In this document: in pieces, positions 35,308 to 42,922 of the stretch
Position numbering within the stretch: position 1 is the stretch's first letter
Layout: each line of letters starts with the position of its first letter
DNA from: Holophagaceae bacterium
Lineage (GTDB): Bacteria > Acidobacteriota > Holophagae > Holophagales > Holophagaceae
DNA: 64,000 nt
Direction: 5' to 3'
Assembly (NCBI GenBank): GCA_021286765.1
Contig: JAJTBS010000006.1
Span: 62,001-126,000 of the forward strand
Notes under the pieces: generated by a model
Databases searched by the model: none
Seen by the model: only the letters and a program-made list of their open reading frames with translations
What the model was told of the DNA's origin: nothing
Program-made: the position numbers and the translations under genes

Positions 35308-36738
35308 ATGGCCAAGGTGACACGCAGCGGGAAGGGCCCAGTTTTCGAAGTGGCTACGCTCGCCGCGTGGCACGAGCCGGGAACGTTCTGCGATCACGAG
35401 GGCGGCGGACTCTATCTCCAGGTACGCCAGGTCTGCGTGAACGGCGTCAAGCAGTGGGAGACCACGAAGCAGGGTAAGCGCGTCGCCAAAGTGACGAAGT
35501 ACTGGACCTTTCGATACTGGCGGAAATCCAGGGATGGCGGACGCAAGCTGAAAGAGTTCGGAATCGGACCCTTCACTGACTACACCCTGGAGGAGGCCCG
35601 TGAAATCGCGACCGAGCAGCGGAAGATCCGTCGCAAATTCGAAGATCCCATACTCGTTCGCAAGAAGCGGAAACAGGATCTCCGGGACTTGGTCGACAGC
35701 ATGAAGACGTTCGAAGAGGCGGCGCAGGCCTGCTGGGAATCCCACAAGCCAAGGTGGACGCCCGGTTACGCGGAGGATTGGCTGAACTCTTTGAAAACCC
35801 ACGTGTATCCCATGCTGGGGTCCATGGAGATTCGATCCATTCGAACCACGCACGTCGAGGGTGTGCTTAAACCGGTCTGGCACGAGAAAGCGGAGACGGC
35901 CAGCCGAGTCAGAAGCCGCATCGAGAAGGTGTTCAATTTCGCCAAGGGTAAGGAGTGGTACAGCGAGGACAACCCCGCTGCATGGGACGGGAATCTTGAC
36001 GCTCTGCTCATCGAATCACCCAGGCTCAAAAAACTGATAAATCACCCATCGCTTCCTTTTTCCCAAATCGGAGCATTCACAGATGTGCTTCGGCAGGAGA
36101 AAGGCACCGCAGCACGGGCCCTGGAGTTCTTGATCCTGAATGCCTCTCGCCCATGTGAGGTCCGTGGCGCGATGGGCGAAGAATTCGATCTCGAAAAGGC
36201 CCTGTGGACAGTGCCAGCGGTGCGCATGAAGGCCGGGAAGGAACATGTGATTCCGCTGTCACCTCGCGCGGTTGAGATCATTCGGAGCATGGGCAAGCTC
36301 AAGACCGGGCAGTTCGTGTTCCCTGGCGGAAAGCCTGAGACTTGCCTGTCTGACGCGGCCATGGCCGCGTTGATCAAGCGCATGGATGCGCATCGCGAAG
36401 AAAAGGAACAAACGGGATGGCGCGACCCAAAGGGGAAGCGCATCGTCCCCCATGGGTTCCGTGCGACGTTCAAAACGTGGGGGCAGGACTTCACCGAATT
36501 CGATCGTCAGGTCATCGAGTTCGCTCTTGCCCATGGTTTGCCGGACAAGACTGAAGCCGCCTATTCGAGGGGCGCCATGATCAAAAAGAGGCGGCCCCTG
36601 ATGGATGCATGGGCTGAGTTTTGTGCCACGAAAGGACTTGGGAATGCAGCGGAACGGAAGTTCCGACGGGTAAGGGACTACTCAGTTCCGAATCCCAAAA
36701 CTGTTCTCGTGGAGGTTTTCGATGAACAGTCTTCGTAG
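35308..36738 (+). CDS. int: P4/CP4-57-type tyrosine integrase
   Basis: A 476-residue site-specific recombinase. The N-terminal arm-binding region lies at ~10-120, the core-binding SAM-like domain at ~133-235 and the catalytic domain at ~250-430. The catalytic residues are seen: Arg281 in NASRPCEVRGA, His382 and Arg385 in PHGFRATF, His409 in LAHG and the nucleophile Tyr419 in AAYSRG. It is slightly longer than the family norm of ~400-430. Members of this group integrate at tRNA or tmRNA 3' ends, which agrees with the fragment upstream. ATG 35308 is chosen over 35254 because of its GAGGAG site. It appears intact. Confidence 0.92.
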   Translation: MAKVTRSGKGPVFEVATLAAWHEPGTFCDHEGGGLYLQVRQVCVNGVKQWETTKQGKRVAKVTKYWTFRYWRKSRDGGRKLKEFGIGPFTDYTLEEAREIATEQRKIRRKFEDPILVRKKRKQDLRDLVDSMKTFEEAAQACWESHKPRWTPGYAEDWLNSLKTHVYPMLGSMEIRSIRTTHVEGVLKPVWHEKAETASRVRSRIEKVFNFAKGKEWYSEDNPAAWDGNLDALLIESPRLKKLINHPSLPFSQIGAFTDVLRQEKGTAARALEFLILNASRPCEVRGAMGEEFDLEKALWTVPAVRMKAGKEHVIPLSPRAVEIIRSMGKLKTGQFVFPGGKPETCLSDAAMAALIKRMDAHREEKEQTGWRDPKGKRIVPHGFRATFKTWGQDFTEFDRQVIEFALAHGLPDKTEAAYSRGAMIKKRRPLMDAWAEFCATKGLGNAAERKFRRVRDYSVPNPKTVLVEVFDEQSS

Positions 36739-36808
36739 CCGGTCAGCAACGGCGATTGAACCTCTAGACGAATCGAGGCTTCAATCATTGACTAGGAAAG
36801 AAGAGGAT

Positions 36809-37111
36809 TCAGACCACGGGAAAAAGTACCACCCAAGAATCTTGCGGTCCAGCTAGAAGGCCTAGATCAGTCGGTGATGGCCTCTGGCATGAATCTGCAT
36901 CCACGGCTTGTGCCACAGGCGCTGAGGCAGGTGAGAAGTAGAGGCGGACTTCACAATGGAGATAGCCATTCGATTCATGTCGAATGAATACGGCCATTCC
37001 TGGAGGTTGCTTTGATCTTTCATATTCCAGAAGGAATAGCGCCTTGATGCGTTCCACGGCTTCATCAGCCATCGATGCATCGCCGAGGTTCTTGGTAAAC
37101 CAGTCTCTCAT
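36809..37111 (-). CDS. Small hypothetical protein
   Basis: A 100-residue open frame on the minus strand with a GGAAGA ribosome site before ATG 37111. It begins MRDWFTKNLGDASM, an amphipathic helix, and the middle has a beta-strand pattern (MAVFIRHESNGYLHCEVRLYF) followed by a Pro/Ser/Gly-rich tail. There are no transmembrane segments. I do not recognise a family. It fills most of the 566-bp gap between the integrase and the RIC gene; the rest (36739-36808 and 37112-37304) shows no other feature. It may be the last gene of the narK-ric transcript. Confidence 0.5.
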   Translation of the reverse strand: MRDWFTKNLGDASMADEAVERIKALFLLEYERSKQPPGMAVFIRHESNGYLHCEVRLYFSPASAPVAQAVDADSCQRPSPTDLGLLAGPQDSWVVLFPVV

Positions 37112-37304
37112 CCGTATTCTTCCACCCAGTGATCGGGGCCATTGGGCAAGTTACATATATGTTAAGTGCTCAGGATGACGATGCACATCGTTCCCTCGGG
37201 GGGGGAGTCCGCTGGGATGAGGATGGTGGATCAAGCTGTTGCGGCGCACCATGTCGCGTACCGAGAATAGGAGTGGCTTTGAGAAGCCTTGGTGGCCTGC
37301 TGCC

Positions 37305-38024
37305 TTATCCCTGGAGGCTACTCTCCATTGCAATGGCACGGGGGTGGAGGATTTGGTTTTCGAGGTAGATATGCAGGTGGATGTCCGCTTCCAGGGCAGC
37401 AAGGCCTTGGTAGAGGGCCTGGAAGGTGGCGCAGCCATCTGCGGGGGCGGTATAGCTGTTTGTCAGCTTCCGGAGTTCCGCGAGGATGGCGCCGACAGCC
37501 TCATGCTCCATCTCCATCACCCGGATGGGGCTTTGGACGGTGCCGAAACAGGCACCACCTTGTTGCCCACTCTCCATGCTGCGGATGAAGGGGTAGAGGA
37601 TCTGCTCTTCCTTCATGAGGTGGGGCATGAGGTCGGCTGTCAGTGCCTGGAAAAGGTCGTAGATCCGCTCCATCTCAGGATGGCGCTCGCCATGGACCTC
37701 AAGCACCTTGGTCACCAGCTTGTCCAGCCTTGGCAGCTCGGTACGCAAGAAATCGTGATGCGTGGGGACGATGTGCGCAATGAGATCGGTCAGTGTCGCC
37801 TTCTCCCAGTCTGCGGGTGACGGGCTTCCCTCTGCTGCCTTCGGCAGGGATCCCAAATTCTTCAGGACTGAATCACAATCAAGGCCGACCGCGGCACAGG
37901 CCTCACCAAGAGGCCGGTGGCCGCCACAGCAGTAGTCAATGCCGACGCTCTCGAAATACCTCATGGCTTCAGGCTGGGTCTTGATCAGATCGCCGAGGCG
38001 GGTCTGCGCGTTGAGGCTCGTCAT
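37305..38024 (-). CDS. ric: Iron-sulfur cluster repair di-iron protein RIC (ScdA/YtfE)
   Basis: A 239-residue cytoplasmic di-iron protein that rebuilds Fe-S clusters damaged by nitric oxide or oxidants. The N-terminal DUF542 domain (~1-65) has the family motif GIDYCCGGHRPL. The hemerythrin-like domain (~80-235) holds the iron-ligand histidines in IVPTHHDFL, LMPHLMKEEQ, MEMEHEAVG and DIHLHIYLENQILHP. The length is normal. It is placed 42 bp downstream of narK, so it is probably made with the nitrate transporters as protection against nitrosative stress. Confidence 0.93.
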   Translation of the reverse strand: MTSLNAQTRLGDLIKTQPEAMRYFESVGIDYCCGGHRPLGEACAAVGLDCDSVLKNLGSLPKAAEGSPSPADWEKATLTDLIAHIVPTHHDFLRTELPRLDKLVTKVLEVHGERHPEMERIYDLFQALTADLMPHLMKEEQILYPFIRSMESGQQGGACFGTVQSPIRVMEMEHEAVGAILAELRKLTNSYTAPADGCATFQALYQGLAALEADIHLHIYLENQILHPRAIAMESSLQG

Positions 38025-38066
38025 GTTTGCTCCCTTATAGGTGTTGGTTGGTCTCTGGGAAAATTA

Positions 38067-39596
38067 CTAGCACTTCACTTCTGCGTTGGTTCTTGCGTAG
38101 TAGTACCAATTCAGGACGAGGCAGAGCAGGTAGAAGAACGCGAAGCCGTAGAGGGCAACCTCCACCTTGCCGGCATCCACCTGGATCTTGAAAATGGCCG
38201 GGATGATGAAGGCGCCGTAGGCAGCAGCCGCAGAGGTCCAACCGAGGACCGGGCCGGCGAGCTTCGGCTCGAAAATGAAGGGCACCATTTGGAAGGTGGA
38301 CCCATTGCCCAGTCCTGAGGCTACGAAGAGCAGTAGGAAGAGGATGAGGAAGGGCATGAAGTGGACGGCGGGGTCTGGCGCGGACTGGGCCAGCTTGACG
38401 AAGTGGGCCACGCCCAGGGCGCCTAGGATCATCAGGACCGTAGCCCACTGGGTCACGCGCGATCCGCGGAACTTGTCAGAGAGCATGCCGCCGATGGGTC
38501 GCACGATTGAACCCACCAGGGGCCCCAAGAAGGCGTAGGCCAGGGGATTCGGACTGTGTGGGTTTAGGACACCTACCGGGTAACGTCCGAACACCACTTT
38601 GATGAGCAGGGGAAGCGCGGAGCTGAAGCCAATGAAGCTGCCGAAGGTCATGAGGTAGAGCACGGTCATGATCCAGGTATGCTTCTTGGGGAAGATGGCA
38701 AATTGGGCGTCCAGGCCGGTCTTGATCTTGCCGGGCAGGAGCTTCATCAGGCCGAGGCAGACCAGGATTGTGAGCACCAGCACGCCCATCTGGGGCAGGA
38801 GGCCGAGTTTGAAGCGCAGGAGCAGCAGGACGCCCATGGCCGTGGCGGCAAACCCGATGAGATGGAGCCCCAGGATCTTCAGCAGGGCGAGACTGGTGGG
38901 CTCGCAATCCTGTCCCTCCCGGTTGTCCATGAGGAACCAAGCGAGAAGGGCGACCACGGCCAGGAAGGGCACCCACACCAGTGCACCGTTCTGAACCCAG
39001 AGCTGGCGTCCGGCAGCATTGAGGTGCGGCGCCCCAGCGAGCGCTCCGAACAATGACGTGCCCATGACCGCCGGCACCAGGATCTGCATAATGCTGACAC
39101 CCAGATTGCCAACACCGGCGTTCAGGCCGAGGGCAAGGCCGGCCAGCCGCTTGGGGAAGAAGCCGTTGATGTTGGCCATGGATGAGGCGAAGTTGCCCCC
39201 GCCGATGCCGCTGAGGGCCGCCAGAATCGCGAAGGTGGCGAAGGGAGTGGTCTTATCCTGGAGGGCGATACCCGCGCCTAGGGCGGGTGCCACGAGGAGT
39301 GCGGTGGTGAGGGCGATGGTGTTACGGCCCCCTGCCAGGCCCACGAGGAAGGCGCTGGGGATGCGCAGCGTGGCTCCACTCAGTCCGGCAATGCTGATGA
39401 GGGTGAAGAGTTGGGCGGCGGTGAAGGGAAATCCGGCCTCCTTCATCCGGACCGTCAGAACGCTCCAGAACATCCAGATACAGAAGGCGGAGAGCAGGGC
39501 CGGTACAGAGACTGCGAGGTTCCGCCAGGCTGTGCGGCTGCCGCCTGCGGCCCAAGCCTGAGGGTCTTCAGGTTTCCAGTCGGTGAGCTTGGCCAT
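38067..39596 (-). CDS. narK: NarK-family nitrate/nitrite transporter (without insertion)
   Basis: A 509-residue MFS protein with twelve predicted helices and NarK-type signatures: GGGNFASSMANINGFFPKRLAG near residue 130 and a second nitrate-signature-like stretch near ATGLGNGSTFQMVPFIF at ~440. Such proteins exchange nitrite for nitrate or import nitrate with protons. It is second of two narK genes, 20 bp after the first; the pair suggests division of labour between symport (NarK1-like) and exchange (NarK2-like). Which is which was not established. Confidence 0.9.
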   Translation of the reverse strand: MAKLTDWKPEDPQAWAAGGSRTAWRNLAVSVPALLSAFCIWMFWSVLTVRMKEAGFPFTAAQLFTLISIAGLSGATLRIPSAFLVGLAGGRNTIALTTALLVAPALGAGIALQDKTTPFATFAILAALSGIGGGNFASSMANINGFFPKRLAGLALGLNAGVGNLGVSIMQILVPAVMGTSLFGALAGAPHLNAAGRQLWVQNGALVWVPFLAVVALLAWFLMDNREGQDCEPTSLALLKILGLHLIGFAATAMGVLLLLRFKLGLLPQMGVLVLTILVCLGLMKLLPGKIKTGLDAQFAIFPKKHTWIMTVLYLMTFGSFIGFSSALPLLIKVVFGRYPVGVLNPHSPNPLAYAFLGPLVGSIVRPIGGMLSDKFRGSRVTQWATVLMILGALGVAHFVKLAQSAPDPAVHFMPFLILFLLLFVASGLGNGSTFQMVPFIFEPKLAGPVLGWTSAAAAYGAFIIPAIFKIQVDAGKVEVALYGFAFFYLLCLVLNWYYYARTNAEVKC

Positions 39597-39616
39597 GAGG
39601 GTCTCCAGTGACAGGT

Positions 39617-41143
39617 TCAGGCGGGTTCGACGGCTTCATCAGGAGCAAGGGCAGGTGCATGGTGCTCGAAGCGGGTGTAGAGGGTCTCATTCTGCTCCCG
39701 GGTGATACGGCGAACCACCGCATGGAGCCAAACCAGGCAGATGACAGAAAGGACCATGAGGAACATCCACATGGTCGTCCAGAGTCCTGTGGCCTTGAGC
39801 AGGTAGCCGAAGAGGATGGGACCCGCGAATCCACCCAGCCCACCGATCACACCCACGATGCCGCCGACCACGCCCACCTCATCGGGGAAGTAGTCAGGGA
39901 TGTAGCGGTAGACCGCAGCCTTTCCGATGCCCCAGACAATGCCCACCATGAACACCAGGAAGGTGAAGATCCACACGTTGGCCTGGAAGAACACATGGGT
40001 GGTACCTGAGGCCAACAGTTGCTTCTTCTTGACCCGGTCGCCGACTTTTACCACGGGGGCCTGCCAGAACCGGCTCTGAGGGAACACCAGCATCTGGTCG
40101 TTCCGAGTGTCCGGTTCCACGTCCTTGGTCCGCAGGGGATAGGTCGTATCGCCTACCGTGATGTGTTCGGAGCTGACCGCGGTCACCACGCCGCCGATCT
40201 GAGCCAGTACGGATGGACCGGGACTCTCGATGGACATGCGCGGGACCATGAGCGCCGCACAGGCGAAGATGCTTAGGCCAAAGGTCCAGTACATGACCGT
40301 TCGGGCCCCGAATCGGTCCGACATCCAGCCGCCAGCGGCGCGGATGAGGCCGGAGGGCAGGCTGAACAAGGAGGCCAGGAGCCCTGCCATGACCAGGCTC
40401 ATGCCGTAGACGCCCACGTAGTAAGGGATCAGCCACTGGGCCAAGGCCACGAAACAGCCGAAGACCAGGAAATAGTAGAGCCCAAAACGCCAGACACGAA
40501 CGTTCCGCAACGGGGTCAACATCTGGGCGAAGGACCGGTCCTTCGCGCCTTCGGCCTTCTTCTCCTGGGTGAAGAGAAAGAAGGCCACAGCCATGACGAG
40601 CAGCACGATGGCGTAGATCTTTGGCAGCATCCGCCAGGCTTCCAGGTTCGTCCCGCCAGCGGTGAGTTTTTTCAGAAGGAGCGGTGCGCCCATGCTGGTG
40701 ATAGCGGAACCGGCATTGCCTGCGCCGAAGATGCCCAGGGCCGTGCCCTGACGGGCTTTGCTGAACCAGACACTGGAATAGGCGATGCCCACCGCGAAGG
40801 CCGCGCCGGACAGACCGAAGCCCAGGGAGGCGAACAGGAAGCCCTGGTAGTCATGGACACTGCCTAGCAACCAGGTGGGCAGGGCGGCCAAGAGCAGGAG
40901 GATCGTGTAGACCTTGCGCCCGCCAAAGCGATCGGTGAGCAGGCCCACGGGCAACCGCATGACGGAGCCCGTGAGCACGGGGATCCCAATGAGCCAGCCG
41001 ATCTGGGCCGTGTCCCAACGGAAAAGACCGTTCTCCACCAGGAAGGTGACGAGGACGCCGTTGAGCGTCCAGACGGCGAAACACAGAGTGAAGGCCAAGG
41101 TGCTCATGGCCAGGGCTGTGTAAGCTTGGGATCGTTCCGACAT
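39617..41143 (-). CDS. narK: NarK-family nitrate/nitrite transporter with a soluble insertion
   Basis: A 508-residue MFS transporter. The motif RFGGRKVYTILLLLAALP at ~72 and the nitrate signature GIFGAGNAGSAITSMGAP near residue 138 place it in the NarK family. Between helices at about residues 302-386 lies an ~80-residue hydrophilic insertion with the segment WQAPVVKVGDRVKKKQLLASG, which resembles a biotinyl/lipoyl-type barrel motif but has no clear acceptor lysine context. The ATG at 41143 follows GGAG; the frame to 41206 is not used. A Crp/Fnr-like palindrome lies ~70 bp upstream. Confidence 0.88.
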   Translation of the reverse strand: MSERSQAYTALAMSTLAFTLCFAVWTLNGVLVTFLVENGLFRWDTAQIGWLIGIPVLTGSVMRLPVGLLTDRFGGRKVYTILLLLAALPTWLLGSVHDYQGFLFASLGFGLSGAAFAVGIAYSSVWFSKARQGTALGIFGAGNAGSAITSMGAPLLLKKLTAGGTNLEAWRMLPKIYAIVLLVMAVAFFLFTQEKKAEGAKDRSFAQMLTPLRNVRVWRFGLYYFLVFGCFVALAQWLIPYYVGVYGMSLVMAGLLASLFSLPSGLIRAAGGWMSDRFGARTVMYWTFGLSIFACAALMVPRMSIESPGPSVLAQIGGVVTAVSSEHITVGDTTYPLRTKDVEPDTRNDQMLVFPQSRFWQAPVVKVGDRVKKKQLLASGTTHVFFQANVWIFTFLVFMVGIVWGIGKAAVYRYIPDYFPDEVGVVGGIVGVIGGLGGFAGPILFGYLLKATGLWTTMWMFLMVLSVICLVWLHAVVRRITREQNETLYTRFEHHAPALAPDEAVEPA

Positions 41144-41211
41144 GGTGGCTCCGAAGGTTGAAAAATCGGATAGATCAATCCTAAAACAAAACAGACCCGC
41201 GGCCACTGGAA

Positions 41212-41225
41212 GTGATTCGGATCAC
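41212..41225. promoter_or_regulatory. Crp/Fnr-like palindrome upstream of narK
   Basis: GTGAT-TCGG-ATCAC has perfect arms with a 4-bp spacer, matching the layout of Crp/Fnr/Dnr boxes (GTGA-N6-TCAC in the CRP reading). Its centre is about 75 bp before the narK start at 41143, a fitting position for an activator. No Crp/Fnr gene is in the window. Confidence 0.45.
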
Positions 41226-41239
41226 GCGTTCATAAATAA

Positions 41240-41725
41240 TTAAACGGGCACCGCATCTGGACGGTCTGGTTCATCGGAAATACTAGAGAAGTCGTGAGAT
41301 ACCTTTAGATCCTGCAAGGTGGTTTCGGCCATAAAGGCCGTAAGCTGATTCTGAAGGACATCCCAGGCCGGGCGGATGGGGCAATGGCACCCATCCTTCC
41401 CTCCGTGGTGACCCAAGAGGCAATCCCCGAAGGGTTCGGGACCCTCCATGGCTACGACCACCTCTTTCAGGGTGATCTCTTCCGGTGCCCGGTTCAGGCG
41501 GAATCCGCCGGAGGGTCCCCTGTGTGATTCCAGAATTCCACAGTGGCCGAGGATCTGAAGGATCTTGGCCAGGTACGGGCCGGGAAGCTCCAGGTCAGCA
41601 GCCAGACAGCGGGCCAGGCGATAGGTGCCATCACTAGGAAGTCGGACGAGAACCTGGAGCGCATACCGGGTCGGCGTGTGGAAGATGCTGCGCGAAGGGG
41701 CAAAGCCAAGCTCGGAATGCTGCAT
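41240..41725 (-). CDS. Rrf2-family transcriptional regulator (Fe-S type)
   Basis: A 161-residue winged-helix regulator of the Rrf2 family (IscR/NsrR group). The DNA-binding part (~15-80) includes LPGPYLAKILQILGHCGILESHRGPSGGFRL. Three cysteines, Cys102, Cys113 and Cys115, in the C-terminal region could bind a [2Fe-2S] or [4Fe-4S] cluster. It lies ~97 bp upstream of narK on the same strand and divergent from the nar operon. Regulation of nitrate and nitrosative-stress genes in the manner of NsrR is likely, but it could equally be an IscR-like sensor. Confidence 0.85.
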   Translation of the reverse strand: MQHSELGFAPSRSIFHTPTRYALQVLVRLPSDGTYRLARCLAADLELPGPYLAKILQILGHCGILESHRGPSGGFRLNRAPEEITLKEVVVAMEGPEPFGDCLLGHHGGKDGCHCPIRPAWDVLQNQLTAFMAETTLQDLKVSHDFSSISDEPDRPDAVPV

Positions 41726-41923
41726 GGACCATCCAGATGGACATTAAGAGGATTAAGTCATCCGAATATAGTCACGACCATTACGGTGATCCAGGGCCAT
41801 TTTGCTTATTTTTCAACCCGTCTGGAGAGAACCCCACCCTGGGCGACGAATTCAGGCGGCGCCGGACTGAATCCCGAGTTTCGGGGGACAACACAGTGGA
41901 TCTACTGGACAAATATAAATAAT

Positions 41924-41937
41924 TTGAAGTATATCAG
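41924..41937 (+). promoter_or_regulatory. Fnr/Dnr-like site upstream of the nar operon
   Basis: TTGAA-GTAT-ATCAG matches the TTGAT-N4-ATCAA consensus at 8 of 10 arm positions, centred about 155 bp before the NarC-like start. The 361-bp gap 41726-42086 is AT-rich for this genome and contains no gene that I can support. It is the only promoter space for the whole 14-kb nar-act operon. Confidence 0.35.
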
Positions 41938-42086
41938 TGGTTAAAAAATAGTCACAATTCACATCTTTTCATGGACTACCCCCTTGCGCAGTTCAACATA
42001 CGCGGCACATACTTGGGCACTATTTCCGATTCTACTATCCTAAATATGCCTGTGCCAGTCGCGGGCCGCTCCGTCGAGGAGGTGTC

Positions 42087-42896
42087 GTGTTCCCCAGAAC
42101 CGCGCCACGACTGATTTTGCTATCAGCCCTGCTGCTTCCTCTGACGGAGCCTCTGGCCGCCCAGGATGCCGAAGCCCAGTTCCGCAAGAGCTGCATGAGC
42201 TGCCACACCATAGGCGCGGGCAAGAAGGTGGGCCCGGACCTGAAGGATCTGGGCAAGCGCCGGCCCCATGACTGGTCAGCCAAATTCATCACCGGGGCGG
42301 CGGCAATGATCGATGGGGGGGATCCCACCGCCACGGCGTTGCTGCGGGAGTTCAACGGTGTGAGGATGCCTGAATTGGGCGTTACGGTTCCTGAGGCCCA
42401 GGCCCTCCTGAAACTGATCGATGACTTCAGCGCTCAGGGCAAGACCCTTGGGACTGCTGCGATCTCGCGGCCCGCCACGCCCGAGGACATCCGTCGCGGC
42501 AGGCTCTACTTCACGGGCGATCTGCGCTTTAAATCCGGAGCCCCTTCCTGCATGTCCTGCCACCGCGCTCAGGGTGTGGGCGGCTGGGGCGGCGGGTGGC
42601 TGGGACCGGACCTGACCGGTGCGACCGCCAAGTACGGGGCCGGATTGGCAGGGGTCATTGAGAACCCGTCCTTCCCGACCATGCAAGGCGTGTTCGCTAA
42701 GACCCCAGCTAGCCCGGAAGAAGCCTTCCAGGTGGCCAGCTTCCTGAAGAGCGTGGGCTCCCAGCCGCCGGATCAACGCGATGTGATCTTCCCAGTTCTC
42801 GGCGTTGTTGGCCTGGTGGGGGGAATGCTGCTGGGTGGCCACCTGGGGAGAAAGCGCTTGAAGGGCGTGCGCAAGAACTTGAAGCCAAGAGCCTGA
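42087..42896 (+). CDS. narC: Diheme cytochrome c, NarC-like
   Basis: A 269-residue exported cytochrome with a signal peptide (~1-25, ending LAAQ). Two heme-binding motifs are seen: CMSCH at residues 36-40 and CMSCH at 155-159. A C-terminal membrane helix (~232-252) is followed by a basic tail, so it is anchored facing the periplasm. It is first gene of the nar operon and lies 26 bp before narG. In Thermus a diheme NarC also opens the operon and helps to dock and supply the nitrate reductase; the same is inferred here. The start is GTG 42087 with GAGGAGG at short spacing. Confidence 0.85.
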   Translation: MFPRTAPRLILLSALLLPLTEPLAAQDAEAQFRKSCMSCHTIGAGKKVGPDLKDLGKRRPHDWSAKFITGAAAMIDGGDPTATALLREFNGVRMPELGVTVPEAQALLKLIDDFSAQGKTLGTAAISRPATPEDIRRGRLYFTGDLRFKSGAPSCMSCHRAQGVGGWGGGWLGPDLTGATAKYGAGLAGVIENPSFPTMQGVFAKTPASPEEAFQVASFLKSVGSQPPDQRDVIFPVLGVVGLVGGMLLGGHLGRKRLKGVRKNLKPRA

Positions 42897-42922
42897 TCCA
42901 GACCTGAGGAGACGGAATCACC

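Larger units (their letters stand above)
35110..36738 (+). mobile_element. Left end of an integrative element inserted at ssrA
   Basis: The truncated tmRNA 3' end is followed by ~140 bp of very AT-rich DNA and then a tyrosine integrase reading away from the junction, the usual layout of an island end. G+C is visibly lower from here on than to the left. I did not see a second copy of the 24-bp core in the window, so the right boundary is unknown. The entry covers only the part I can support; the nitrate genes to the right may be cargo. Confidence 0.55.
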
